From Paramecium sonneborni (Eukaryota > Ciliophora > Oligohymenophorea > Peniculida > Parameciidae), in assembly GCA_905182985.1 (NCBI GenBank), contig CAJJDN010000017.1, positions 236,920-300,919 on the forward strand: DNA of 64,000 bases. Direction: 5' to 3'. This document shows positions 39,083 to 51,714 of this stretch, piece after piece. How positions within the stretch are numbered: position 1 is the first letter of the stretch; each line of letters starts with the position of its first letter. The notes under the pieces were generated by a model. That model ran no database searches. It had not been told where the DNA came from and saw only the letters and a list, made by a program, of their open reading frames with translations. Made by a program: the position numbers and the translations under genes.

Positions 39083-40429
39083 ATGATCATTGAAGAGAAT
39101 GAGTTTGATAAATAAATAGATGATCTTCTAAATAAGGAAAAGACAGCTCGTTTAGCTAATAATTTAGTTGAAACACTTAAAGTCACTAAACAAATTGCCA
39201 AATTGTGTTTTGATACAAAATAATACTCAAAATTTAATGAATTAATAGTATCACTTAGTAAAAAAAGAGGATAACCAAAAAAAGCATAAATTGAACTTGT
39301 TTAAATGGCAATGGTTGAATTGAAAACACTTTCAATAAATCAAAAATTAGAAATGATTGATGCCATAATGAAAGTATGTGAAAAGAAGATTTACTTAGAA
39401 GTTGAGTATGCTCGTTGTGTTTTAATGCTTACTCAATATAAAGAAGATGATAATCAAATTGCTGATGCTGCTAAAATATTATAAGAAGTCTAAGTTGAAA
39501 CATATGGATCAATGGATAAAAGAGAAAAATTAGAATTCATTTTATATCAAATGAAAATCATGATCAAGAAATTAGATTATGTTAGATTGTTCATCATTTC
39601 AAAGAAAATTGAACCCAAAAATATAGAGGATTAAAATATTGCGGATCTCAAGATTATTTATTATTCATTCTTAGTTATTTACTATAGACATGAAAACAAT
39701 TATTAAGAGACTGCTCATGCTTATTCTAAAATACTTTAATCATTGCATTAAAATAGATAATTAGAAGCTACAAAAGTTGATTTCAACTTTAAAATTGATT
39801 ATAACACAATTCTTGAAAATTATGCCCTGTATACTATTTTAAGCTAATATTCTGATGAAAAGGTATCTATATAATAATCATATATAGTAAAAATAATTGT
39901 AGACAATTGCATCAACTTATAAATATGGACTTGAGGCTTTACCTAATCTATAACAATTGATTTAAGCCTTTTTAGGGACAGAATTAATAAGCACTGAACC
40001 ATAAACTCATAATATTTAAGCGGCTGAGATTTTCGATGAGAATATAGAAAATAACCAACAAAGATATAAAGGTAAAAAGATAGCCAATATTTTTAGATTT
40101 TAGAAGATAATTGATTCATCATAATTTAAGAGTATTTTAGATTTATTATGATTCGATATATTTGAATAGAATTACAGAGTTGATTGGTATCAATACCTAA
40201 GAATTGGAAGAAGAAATTTGTATTATGATGGACTAGAAAGTATAATATTGTGATAAAATAAAAGTTGCTTAAATGTAAGATTGATAGAATAAAGGGAATC
40301 GTTGACTATTAGTTAAAGAAAAATGAAAATGATGTTTTATAAGAATGGGGTGATAATGTAAATAAAGTTTTAAATCTGATTGATTTAACAAGCAATTTGA
40401 TAAAAAGGGAAGAGGAATTGTTTTTATGA
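39083..40429 (+). CDS. RPN5: 26S proteasome regulatory lid subunit RPN5 (PSMD12)
   Basis: 423 residues after three 25-nt introns (39863-39887, 40072-40096, 40240-40264; the last AAG). Helical-repeat N-terminus (LVETLKVTKQIAKLC, MVELKTLSINQKLEMI) and a C-terminal PCI domain with family text HHNLRVFQIYYDSI, NRITELIGINTQELEEEI, KIDRIKGIVDYQ and VLQEWGDNVNKVLNLIDL. RPN5 is a structural lid subunit that helps place the deubiquitinase RPN11 over the proteasome base. The length is a little under human PSMD12. Confidence 0.92.
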
Positions 40430-40483
40430 GAAAAATCAATCAGTATATAAATTTGAATTGTATTATTAAAATAATTTAAAAAC

Positions 40484-41848
40484 ATGTATTCAGAAGATAG
40501 AGATGGTTCTTAATACTCTGGAAATAATGTAGATTACAATGAAGATGATTAAGGGGAAGGTTAAGATGCTGATATGGAAGAATAATAATATTATGATGAC
40601 GAAGATTAAGATCTGTAACAGTAAGATGATTATTAAGATTATCAACCAGAAGAATAGTAAGATGATCAATAAAGTAATTAAATATAATAAGAAGGTTTTA
40701 AATATTAGCCATTAGATCAAAGAAAATGGTAATGGGCAGAACCATTAATTGAAGGAGTTCCACCTTGTGCTAGAGGAGGACATTCAGCTACATTGAGTGG
40801 AGCTTCTATTATCTTATTTGGAGGACATTACTATGCAAATAAAGATGAAGGATACAAATACTTAAATGATACATATTAAATGGACGTAAATGCAAATAGA
40901 TGGTTTAAAGCAAAAGTTTAAGGTACTCCACCTGCTCCAAGATATGCTCATTCTGCAGTTTTAGCAGGATAAAGAATAATCATATTTGGAGGAAAAGGAG
41001 AAAAATGTGTATTTAGAGATTTACATGCACTTGATCCATTAACTTTAACTTGGTATCAGGGACCAGAAGGATCAGGTTCTCCTAGTGCTAGATTTGCCCA
41101 TTCAGCTACATTAGTAATTTTTAATATAATTATAATAATAGTATGCATCAACTAAAATGATAATCTTTGGAGGTTGGAATGGAATTGATTATTTTAATGA
41201 TTTATATGTTCTAGACCTAGAAGTAATGGCATGGTCTTAACCTGCTTGTACAGGTCCATCACCAACTCCTCGTCAAGGACATACAGCTATATAAGTTGGT
41301 GCAAATTTAATCATTTAAGGTGGATTTTATTATCAAGAAGATAAAAATCTAAAGAATCTTCATAAAACAGCTAATCCTAGACATGGATCTCATTTAAGAG
41401 GATGTTATTTAAACGATATTAGAATTCTTGATACAGAACATTTTGCATGGAGTAGACTTAGAGTAAGTGGTACACCACCTGCTCCTAGATATGGACATTC
41501 AGCAAATGTAAGTGGAGCAGATATTGTTGTTTTTGGAGGATGGTCATTAAATTCTGGAGCTAGAAGGTATTCTTATTAAATAGTTTTAGTGAAAATAATT
41601 TTGTCACTTCACCAGATATTGATTATTTAATTGTTTTGAATACTGAAAAAATGTGTTGGGAAAAAGCTAAATATGAAGGAAATGCTCCTAGAAATAGATA
41701 TGGTCATACTGCTACTTCTATTGGTCCACATATTTTAATTTTTGGAGGATGGGAATATAATAGAGCTACAAATCAAGTTGTTGTTTTAAGAGATCTTAAT
41801 GTTGGATAATAATAATAATAATAATAATAATAAGAAAAGAAAAAATGA
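40484..41848 (+). CDS. Kelch-repeat protein
   Basis: 437 residues after two introns (41114-41141, 41567-41589). The first 80 residues are acidic and Gln-rich. Then follow about six Kelch repeats with paired glycines and conserved Arg/His: PCARGGHSATLSG / ILFGGH, PAPRYAHSAVLAG / IIFGGKG, PSARFAHSAT / MIIFGGW, PTPRQGHTAI, PAPRYGHSANVSG / VVFGGW, PRNRYGHTATSIG / LIFGGW. They fold as a beta-propeller used for protein binding. The C-terminus is a run of nine Gln (TAA codons) followed by a basic tail. Partner unknown. Confidence 0.9.
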
Positions 41849-41911
41849 TATTAATTAATTAATCAATTTAATTATAATTTATTTCGATTCATTAATATAA
41901 TATTTAATTTT

Positions 41912-44900
41912 TCAAGGCTTTAAAGCTTGAATTGCTTTGTTTAGGATTTCAGATTGTAATTTAGGAAACGCGGGATTAATTTTAAGAATCAATTTGCAAA
42001 TGTTAATTGCATCAACAAAACGCTTGTGGGATATATTTAATTAATACCTTTGCTTTTAGATAATTGAATGCTAATCTGTAGCCCATGATAGGATTTCTTT
42101 GATTTGTTAATTTGAATGCTTTTTCATATGAATTAGAGGCATCTATATATGATTACTCTTTTTCCTTAATTAAACCCATTAATTCTTCAGCTTTGGCACA
42201 ACATTTATTTTACTTTAAGCATTTTCTTAGAATTTCTTCAGCTTAATCGTATTTTTGAATAGATATAAATGCATCGGCATGTAATAACCATGCTCTTTCT
42301 AATTCATCTCTTTCCCAACCACTGTTATCAGCCTGTTTAGCCCATAACAACTTTAACATTGTTTTACCTTCTGTTTATTTTTTACTTAAGAATTTATTTA
42401 TTGCTAAACTTAACATTGCTGGAGCCCATTCTCTATTACTTTTTAATAACTAACCTAAAATACTATTAGCCATTTCAATAGATTTTGGATTTCCTGACAA
42501 TTAAAGCACATATGCTTACATTACCAAATATCTTGATAGACTTCCTCTATTTTAAAGTTCCTTAAGAAGTTAATCACATGCCTTTAGATTCTCAACAGCA
42601 ACTGGTTTTGGTTATTCATCTGTTATTGAATAATAAAGATCTTAATCAGGATTCAAATATAAATCTATCATATAAGTTAAACTATCTTCAGCATATTATT
42701 AATGTTTCTTAGCATAATTAAATTATATTAATGCTTCTTTTGGTAAATTTTTATATTTATAATATAATCCTCTACAAAAACACAATCCTGGTTCATTTTA
42801 ATTTAATGTAGCCTTAGCACAATTATCAATTATGGTTTAAATTTCATCCAATCTATTTTACTTTCTATACCAATCTATTACTTTAGATAAAGTTCCAAAA
42901 GAATTAGGTTTATCTTACAATGTTTAAACAAATTATTAAATTGATTTTTCACTATCATCTTACTATAAAACAAGTTCAGACAACATCATAGATGCATAAT
43001 CATTTTTTGGGTTTAATTTTTATAGAATTTTTAATTTTTATTCGCATGATATCTTATCTCCATTTTAATAAAATGTTTCTGCTTATAATTAAATCAAACT
43101 TTCATTTGTAGGTATATATTTAATTCCATCATCAATACAATCTAAAGTTGCCTTATAATTTCTCTCATTACTAAAGAAGTATCTGGCCTACTCTAAAAAT
43201 ATTAAACCTAATTATTCTTTTTCTTTATTAACATTTGCAGCTTCTTATTTACTTTTTTCTATAACATCTTTTTATGTTTAAACTGCATATTCGAATGCTT
43301 TTCTTATTTTTTCAATCTACTTTTATGATTCAGCCATCAATTATTATTAAATCTTTTCTTTTTCTGCATTTTATGCTTAATTAAATGTTGCTTATTGTAA
43401 TTTTGTGACCATTCTTGCAATTAAAAGAAAACCTTAAGCATTTGCTCTTAATGTTGTCAATGAAGGTGCAGCATAATCATCAGTCAAAAACTTTTCCCAA
43501 ATCAATATCTATTCTGCTTTTTAAATATTATTCATTCTCAAATACAATCTACCCAAATCTACTAATAAATCCTATCTTCCTGGAGTTTTTAACAATGCTG
43601 CTTCATAATAATTAACTGCTTTCTAATAATCATATGTCATTGTAAGTGCATTTCCAATAATTCTAGTTATTTCTTCATCTTCTGGATCCAATTCAGCAGC
43701 TTTTTAATAACTTAAAACTGCTTCTTAAGGTTCATTTATTTTCATAAATGCTTCTCCAATTAATTTATAATTTTCTGCTGTTGGTTCTGCTTCTATGATC
43801 TCAGCATAACATTTTGTATAATTTCTGCGATCCTTCAAATATTTTAAATAAACATCTGCTAAAATTATTCTTGAATTAACAAAATTTGGTTATCCACTTT
43901 AAACTGCTTTTAGTATATTTATTGCCTTCTTTATATCTCCACTTTCAATTGCAATCTCACTATTAGCCATCATAATTGTACTTTCATGGGGACTGCCAGC
44001 ATATTCCTAAATTGCTTTTTACATAATCTTTTTGGCTTCTGCTTCTTTTTTATTAACAGCTAAAACTTTAGCTAAAAGAACAAAAACTTGACATTTATCT
44101 TTTTCCGTAAATTGTACAATTTTGGATTTAGCTTTAATTTTATTTTTATATTTGCCTGCTACTAGTTCATATGCTGCTTCTAATGTAATTTAGGCATTCT
44201 TATAATCTTCTGTTCTATACTCGACCTCTCCTTTAACTAGCATGAATAAAGGGTTTTCTCTGATAGCAAAATTATTAGATATTGCTTAATTTAAAGAGTT
44301 TGATGCTAAATTAATTTATTTTGTTTTGATAGAAATTAAGGCATGTAAAATATAGGCGTCTTCATTTTTTGGATCTAATTCTAAAACTCTATTTATTGTT
44401 TTCAAAGCTTCTTGAGGATCCCCTAAAGCCATTTTACCAGTTGATAACAATAACTATACATTTGTTAATCCAGGAGCTTATTTAGCTATACTTTCTAATA
44501 ATTTGGTTCCTTTTCCAATTCCTGATGTAGTTAATTCTTTGCCAGCCAACATTATATTGGTGGAAAGATTTCTTAGATACATTTAAGCAATAGTGAATGC
44601 AAAATCAGGATTAAATTTGATATAAAATTCATATCCAGGCAATAATTATTTACTCTAGGTTAAATGTAGTTTAAGTGTTTCTTCTATAAACTGTTAGGCA
44701 ATAGGAGAATCAGTTCCTTCTGATTTCTTACTTTCTAATAAAGCTTATAAAAAAGCAATTTCTGTAGTTCTTCCTACAGAAACTTAAAATTCTTAAACAA
44801 ACTCTAATTATTTTTCAGCATCATCAATAACTCCTTATAAAATTCTGCATTGAATCATCCCTGCTAATGATTCCATCCTTCCTTCATCTAAAGCAGCAGC

Positions 44901-46025
44901 TTCTTAAAAGTAACCATAAGCTTTTTCATATTCTTCTAACATTAAAGTTTCTTAAGCTAATTCTAAACATAAATCACCTAATAATGGAGCTAATTTTCGC
45001 ATTTTCTGAATTTAAACTATAGTCAATTAAAGAATTGATTGATTTCTTCCAGAAACTCTAGATAATAATTAGCAACAATTTAAAAGTAATTAAACATTAT
45101 CTTCTTCCTGTTTCTAAATAGCATTAAATAGTTCTTCAATTTTTTCAATTGATTCTCTGACATCACCCTTTCTAGCCAAATTATAAAATGCAATAGCTTT
45201 TAATCCAAAAATATTAGTTGGGTCATCATAAAGTATTTTATTAGCCAAATCCTAAAATTATTCCCAATCTTATATGAATATGCACAATCTCAGTTTCTCA
45301 ACATCTGTAAATGGAAAATCTCTCCATACAATCATTAATTCATTTAAAGCATCTAAAGTTATTGGATATTTTTTATTTATTTCTGAAGCCTTTGCTAAAC
45401 CTAACAAATATTCAATAGGTTTTTAGTTAAATTATCCTAATCATAATTTAAGATAATATACCACCAATACTTTAAAAGTAATCAAGGATTTCAGTTACAC
45501 TAATTTATTCATCCTTCTATAATAATTTATACCATCCAAAAGTGATTTAACTTATAGGTTGTCCTTATGATAATAATTCTAAAACTTCCTTTGCCTTTCT
45601 ACCTTCGTCTACGAATAAATAGAAATATATGGCACTCTAAAATGCTTTATCATTTGGAGTCTTTCGACCCTCACTTTACATTTATCTACAAGTTTCAATA
45701 ATTTCCTAAAAAATTAAATTTTCTATTTTACTCTATCAACACCACGTTATTATTACGAATAGTATATAAGTGCTGCTGAAGTTGCAAATTAAAATTCTCT
45801 TTTATTTCTAATTAATGTCAACTCATTTATTGCTTCATTTAAACTTCCACTTTTGAAATAGCAAAATGCTCTCCAAAATTGAAAGAATGGATCTTGATTT
45901 CTTTGATAAAACTATTTATATTCAACTAATTCTACCTTATGACATAACACTTATGTTGTTTTCCACAGACCTTCTCTTAGCAAATAAAAAACTTGAGATT
46001 ATTGAATAAGTAAATCACTACTCAT
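41912..46025 (-). CDS. IFT139: intraflagellar transport protein IFT139 (TTC21B/THM1)
   Basis: About 1,362 residues, close to the 1,316 of human TTC21B, made of TPR helices throughout. The N-terminus ([55 protein letters not shown]) aligns well by eye with TTC21B. The C-terminus reads [21 protein letters not shown], split by a 25-nt AAG intron at 42023-42047, then [20 protein letters not shown]139 is a core IFT-A subunit, needed for retrograde transport and for loading membrane proteins into cilia. Only 41 bases separate its start from the stop of the upstream MORN gene. Confidence 0.9.
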
Positions 46026-46066
46026 TTATATAAAAAGAAAATAATATAAAATTATAGCAGTTATTA

Positions 46067-47168
46067 TCAAAGTAATTTAACTAATTATCCTTACTTCCAT
46101 ATCCCTTTAGTTATTTATTAGTTACAACTATTATAAAATTCTCCTTATCCATCTTAAACACCTTTTTTCCATTAACCTACATATTTTTTTCCATCTGAAT
46201 AACAAAATATTCCAAATCCATGTTTTTGATCATTCCAATATTTACCTTTATAAAAACGTCCATCAGGCCAATTTAATAATCCTTTTCCATTCATTTTACC
46301 ATTCATCCATTCTCCTTAATAGATTCTTCCATCTAACCATCTCTAAATATATTTTATAATATTATATACATATGTTCCTATTCCATTAAAATTATCTAAT
46401 TCAAATTCACCTTCATAAATTTCTCCTTCAATAAATGTTAATTTGCCTTATCCATGTTTTAATCCATCTTAAAAATTACCCACATAAACAGAACCATTAA
46501 CATACCATTCTATTCCTTATCCATTTGGTAGATCTCTTTTCCAATACCCTTTATATTTAAATATTTATATTACCTTCATATTTACATCCATTATTATAAT
46601 TGTATATACCTTAACCATGCATTCTATTTTATTACCATTATCCACGATAATAAGCTCCATTTTTACTTCTAAATTCACCTTTACCATGAAAATAACCTTT
46701 TAAAAATTCACCTTAATAAAATGATGAATCACAAAAAGTGTATTTACCTTTTCCATCTGGTAATTAATTTAACCATTCTCCATTGTATTTATTTCCACCC
46801 ACTAATTTTATTGTATCTAATTTCAGTCTTCTGTTTTTTTATTATAATTTTATTTTATCATTTGTCTCTAATATTTCAAGAGTCAATACACACCTAAGCT
46901 TGAATGAATTTATCTTATCATTTTAATTTTTGAGAGATCCCTCACTTTTATCAAAAAATTAAACGCTTAATTTTTATGGAATTTTGACATAACAACCTAA
47001 ATCTTCAATGTCCTATGAATCAGATTCTTTTGGTTACAATTTGAAACTTTATTAGTGACTAATTTTAGATATAACAGATTAATTTTTATTATTTTTTATC
47101 TTTGAATCAGCATTCTATTCAACAAATGAATTAATTTTTTGAGAATATGAGCGTGTATGAAATTCCAT
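46067..47168 (-). CDS. MORN-repeat protein
   Basis: 349 residues after two introns (46549-46573 AAG, 46343-46369 TAG). A polar N-terminal 120 residues is followed by about eight MORN repeats (YNGEWLNQLPDGKGKYTF, YQGEFLKGYFHGKGEF, YYRGQWQQNRMHGQGIYN and so on). MORN repeats bind acidic lipids or act as rulers in membrane/cytoskeleton junctions; in ciliates many such proteins sit in cilia or the cortex. The specific role is unknown. The start is the first Met after an in-frame stop. Confidence 0.85.
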
Positions 47169-47729
47169 TTAGAAATCTTCAGTTGAATTATATAAATTCT
47201 GATTATTTGTCTTTTTTTCTGCTAATTTTAAACTAATAATTAACTATTTTCATTTACTTATATTTTTGTCTTTTTATATAAGATCGATACGCAGATTATA
47301 TTTTAATTGCCATCTAATGATTTTATGGTAATTAATTTATTGTTATATTCTAATTTCTTACAGATTTTAAGGGTTCTTGTTTCTATATGCATTAATTACA
47401 TGATCCCATATAAATAATAATTTTATTAAAACTAATTTTTTATATCTTCCAAAAATACTCTTGTATTATTGAATTTTAACCGAATATTATGGGTCAATTC
47501 TATGAATTTGGATTTTGATATTAAGAATAATTTTTCAAAAATACCATAATTTATGAAAAAATGAATATACTCTATTAAATAGAATTAAACAATAATTTAT
47601 ATAAATTTAAATGATGATATAATAGCCAAATATGATGTTCTGTATTACAGAATTAATGATCTGTTGAGGAGGTATTCTGAGTGAATAATATTATTTTTGC
47701 TTCTATCTTTATTTATTATTAATATAATT
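47169..47729 (+). other. divergent intergenic region, no gene seen
   Basis: About 560 AT-rich bases between the MORN gene (minus) and CTNNBL1 (plus); presumably holds both promoters. No motif recognised. Confidence 0.55.
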
Positions 47730-49214
47730 ATGGATCCAAGAAAGAAAGTGAAAATGTAATAGAACGAAGATGAAGATGAAATAGAAATGGATGATTATCA
47801 AGAAGATATGTAATTTAGAGAATAAAATAATGAATTATTTGATGAAAGACAATTAAGGGAAATGATATGTCAATTGGAAAATAATTACAAATTAAATTCT
47901 GATTTGAGAATGAGATATCCAAATTAACCTGATAAATTTATAGATTCTGAAGTGGATTTAGATGAAGATCTTAGAAAACTTTTAATATTACCTGCATATC
48001 CTAAATTATATCCAATCTTTTATAATAGTAATGCTCTTCAAATAGTGATTCAGTTGTTATAACATAATAATTAATCTATTTCAAATGATGTAATTCAATT
48101 TTTGAAGGAATTAGTCTCTCCTGATGGAGATGTAGAACCTAAAATAATTATTGAATTATATAATTGTCTAATCAAAAACTATTTTATTGAATCCTTGGGA
48201 GAATTAATACTAAAGAATGATGAAAAAACTTAAGAAGAAGTAAATTTACTGCATGATTGTTTTGAAGTAATTGAAAATATGGTTGACATCAAGTCATCAA
48301 TAAGTAAAGAAATTGGTTTTAGATCTAAAATCATATAATATTTGGTTAAAAGAGTTGAAGATAATAGTCAAACTCTAGATGATAATAGATTATATGCTTC
48401 TGAATTGTTAGTTATACTAACTTAGTAAACCAAAGAGAATTTAGAAATTATTGGTAGAAGTGGAGGTATTGAAAGTTTATTGATGGTGTTGAATTAATAT
48501 AAAAAGAAAGATCCTGAAACTGCAGAGGAGAAAGAAATATTAAATAATGTTTATGATTTGCTTACATTACTTTTAATCCATGAAGAAAATTAAGATTATT
48601 TTCAAACTTATGAAGGTTTATAATTAATGATCAAAATCATTTAAGGAAAGACTTCTTCATCCATAAGAGCATATAGTTTAATTTTATTGACGATTAATAA
48701 TCATAAAGAAAATTGTTAAAAATTAATTTAAATTGGGGGATTATCAATTATATTTCCTATTTTGGAAAGGAAAGGATTAAAACATAAAGATTAAAATAAA
48801 CAATTTGAAATTGATGAAACTAGTGTTTAAATCATTAAATAATTGCTTAGAAGGAATAATGATCCAACTTTTAAATAAAGAGTAATTGATAAATGTGTTG
48901 AAAAATTGGAGAGTCTTAAAAAACTCAGAAATGAGTATGTTGATATAATTCCTTTAATAGACCCTGAGGAATATGATGCTCTTGACGAAAAACAATTACA
49001 AAAAATATATTTTGATTTATTGGGAAAAGGATTAATTGTAATAGAATCAATTGATATAATCTTATTAGAATTGATTAATGAAGGTATAGAAGTGAATATC
49101 GATTCATAAGAGATTGTAAGTTCTGTTAAGTAAATGCTCAAATATACTGGAGAAAAAGAAGATATAGATTATTATGACCCTCTTCTTTAGAAATTTGAAG
49201 TAAATCTATAATGA
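47730..49214 (+). CDS. CTNNBL1: beta-catenin-like protein 1 (CTNNBL1)
   Basis: 494 residues, intronless. Acidic N-terminus, then the family's opening block (YPNQPDKFIDSEVDLDEDLR) and armadillo-like repeats: ALQIVIQLLQHNNQSISNDV, VIENMVDIKSSIS, YASELLVILTQQTKENLEII, GGIESLLMVLNQYKKKDPE. CTNNBL1 associates with the PRP19/CDC5L complex of the spliceosome. Human protein is 563 residues; this one is shorter at the C-terminus but covers the ARM core. A spliceosome factor fits a genome with dense tiny introns. Confidence 0.9.
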
Positions 49215-49256
49215 TTAATTAATAAATCGTATTTTAATAATAAATATATTAAAATC

Positions 49257-50158
49257 ATGTAACAGGAAAGCATATATAACTTGATTCCTAAAGAATATGT
49301 ACCTCCTCCAAAAGAACCGATGTATAGATCGGCATATCCAAGTGGATTGACACCAACTGGCAGCACATTCAATAATCATACTACTAGTCGACCAAAAGTA
49401 GTTGTATTATTTAATTCAGGTTAACAATATCAACGGAGATTTTGATTTAGCCAGAGGTCCACATACTCATAAGGGATAATCGAATTCTCTAGGAAGACCT
49501 AAGGGTAATTTGAATTTGAATATTTATAGGATCATACAAACCAGATTCTACTATGTTCAGATTGAAAAATACTGGAACTATGGGATCAAATTAATTGCCT
49601 GAAGGTAATTATAAATAATAATGGATTAGTTTAATAATATAAGTATCCTCCTTCAGTCAGACCTCCTGTACCTAAAAAAGATGAAAAGCCAATTCATGGA
49701 CTTAAATCTAATAAAAATTACATAGTGACAAATGCAGTTGAAAATATTCTGAGTGCTCCAAAATAAATCGTAGATGAAAAACCATGGACTGAAAAAAAAG
49801 ATTACGGTAAGGTACCTGACTATCTTACAAAAATTTAATAAAGCATTTCAAGTGAATATGAAATTATTAGAAATATGCATATAAGTGAAGCTGAAGAAAT
49901 GGACAAATAAAAATATTTAATGACTTAAGAAGAAGTTGTTTAATTAAAATAAGGATTAAAAAAGAAATGGGAATCTGTTAATAAAGAATATTAATCAATT
50001 ACACATATAAGAATGATTGACACTGTTGGATTAAAGAGAAAGTAATTATAAAATCTAATTCTTATAGGAAAGAACAATGTGAGAAAGAATTAGCTTAATT
50101 GGAGAAAGATATTGAAAAATTAAATAAAAATTATGTCTTTGTAGACACATAAAAATGA
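49257..50158 (+). CDS. ENKUR: enkurin
   Basis: 267 residues after four introns (49398-49419 CAG, 49505-49529, 49605-49629, 50042-50067). The N-terminus reads ESIYNLIPKEYVPPPKEP; a Pro-rich SH3-type ligand lies in the middle (PPSVRPPVPKK); the C-terminal enkurin domain reads KKKWESVNKEYQSI, IDTVGLKRKK and ELAQLEKDIEKLNKNYVFVD, matching the family's conserved end. Enkurin is a microtubule inner protein of ciliary doublets and a calmodulin/TRPC-binding adaptor in sperm. Start is 42 bases after the CTNNBL1 stop. Confidence 0.92.
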
Positions 50159-50226
50159 TGATCATTCCAAAATATATATATATATAAATACATATTTAAC
50201 TTTGCCGCTTTTATTAATTTATAAAT

Positions 50227-51479
50227 ATGGGAATTCATCAACTTATGTAATTTTTAAAGGAAAAAGCACCTAATTGTTTTAGGACATTAATGCTAGATTA
50301 TTTTGCAGGAAGGTAATAGTTAATTTAACAAATAGAACTATCGGTTGTGATGCTTCTATGGCTATGTATTAATTTTTAATTTAAACACAATCTGCAGGAT
50401 AGACATAAATTATTGAATTAACAGATAAAGATGGTAATAGAACTGGACATCTAGTTGGGTTATTTAATAGAACATTGCAATTTCTTGAGAATGGAATAAA
50501 ACCTGTTTGGGTATTTGATGGAAAACCTCCTTAATTAAAAAGTGGTGAGTTAGCAAGAAGAAAGAAATTAAAAGAGGAGGCTTAAGTTAAAACAGAAATA
50601 GCTTTAGAATAAGGTGATATGTAATAGGCCTTACTTCAACATTAAAGAACAACTACAATATCAAGTATAATGAAAGAAGATGCTATAAAAATGCTTAAAT
50701 TAATGGGATGTCCTGTTATTATAGCACCATGTGAAGCAGAAGCTTAATGTGCTGAATTATGCAGAGCAGGTAAAATTTATGCTACAGCAACAGAAGATAT
50801 GGATGCTTTAACTTTTAGAACTCCAGTTTTATTAAGAGGGTTCAATACTAAAAAAGAACCTATTTATGAAATTATATATGATGATATGATTAAAGAATTA
50901 GACTTAACTTATGAATAATTTGTAGATCTATGCATTCTAGTAAAAATTTATTTTTATTATTTCTTAGTGTGGTTGTGATTACACTGAAAAAATAGAAGGT
51001 ATTGGACCTGGAACTGCATATAAACTTATTAAAGAATTTAAGAATATTGAAGGGATTTTAGGACATGTGGAAAAAGTCAATGAGGAAAGATTAAAAAATA
51101 AATAAAATCCTAAATATACAGTTCCAACTAAATTTTTGTATTAAGACAGTCGAGAATTGTTTATTACTCCATTAGTTTCTAAAGGAGATGAAATTTAAGT
51201 AATATTATCATTAATTATTTTTTTAAGTTAACATGGAATAAACCTGATGTAGAAAATTTGAAAAAATTCCTTGTTGAAGAAAAAGGATTTGCAGAATCTA
51301 GAATTGACAATGGACTTAAAAGAATTTCTAAAAAAGATCATACAGGTTTTTAAAGTAGATTAGAGAATTTCTTTGGTAAAACTACAAAAATTATTCATCC
51401 AAATAATAGTAAAGCTAAAGCCAAATCTAATAAAAAGAATGAATAAACTTCAAAATCTGGAGGAAAAAAAAAAATTTGA
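50227..51479 (+). CDS. FEN1: flap endonuclease 1 (FEN1)
   Basis: 390 residues after three introns (50313-50335, 50940-50967, 51199-51227; the last AAG). N-terminal XPG block [16 protein letters not shown] and [21 protein letters not shown]-like VWVFDGKPP; internal block APCEAEAQCAEL and [11 protein letters not shown], carrying the acidic metal ligands; [18 protein letters not shown] helix-hairpin-helix; and the PCNA-binding box QSRLENFFG before a basic Lys-rich tail. FEN1 removes 5' flaps during Okazaki fragment maturation and base-excision repair. The DNA polymerase delta gene lies 6 kb away. Confidence 0.96.
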
Positions 51480-51714
51480 TATATTTTAATATCTATTATA
51501 TAAACTAAAAAGTATTTAATTCTTAGTAAATGAAATTAATTTAAATAAAATTTATATTATTTCACATACAAATATGCATAATATTTATATTTTAATAAAA
51601 AAACATTTCAATAATAATCGAAGAGTACATCTTTTCCAATTTAGGTCAATTGAATCTCAAATATAAAGTCATACATCAAAATAATTTTTATTAACTTTAA
51701 ATTTAATCATTAAA

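Noticed and set aside
48827..49372. Minus-strand frames opposite CTNNBL1 and enkurin
   Set aside because: The plus strand carries recognised conserved proteins; the minus frames have no motifs.
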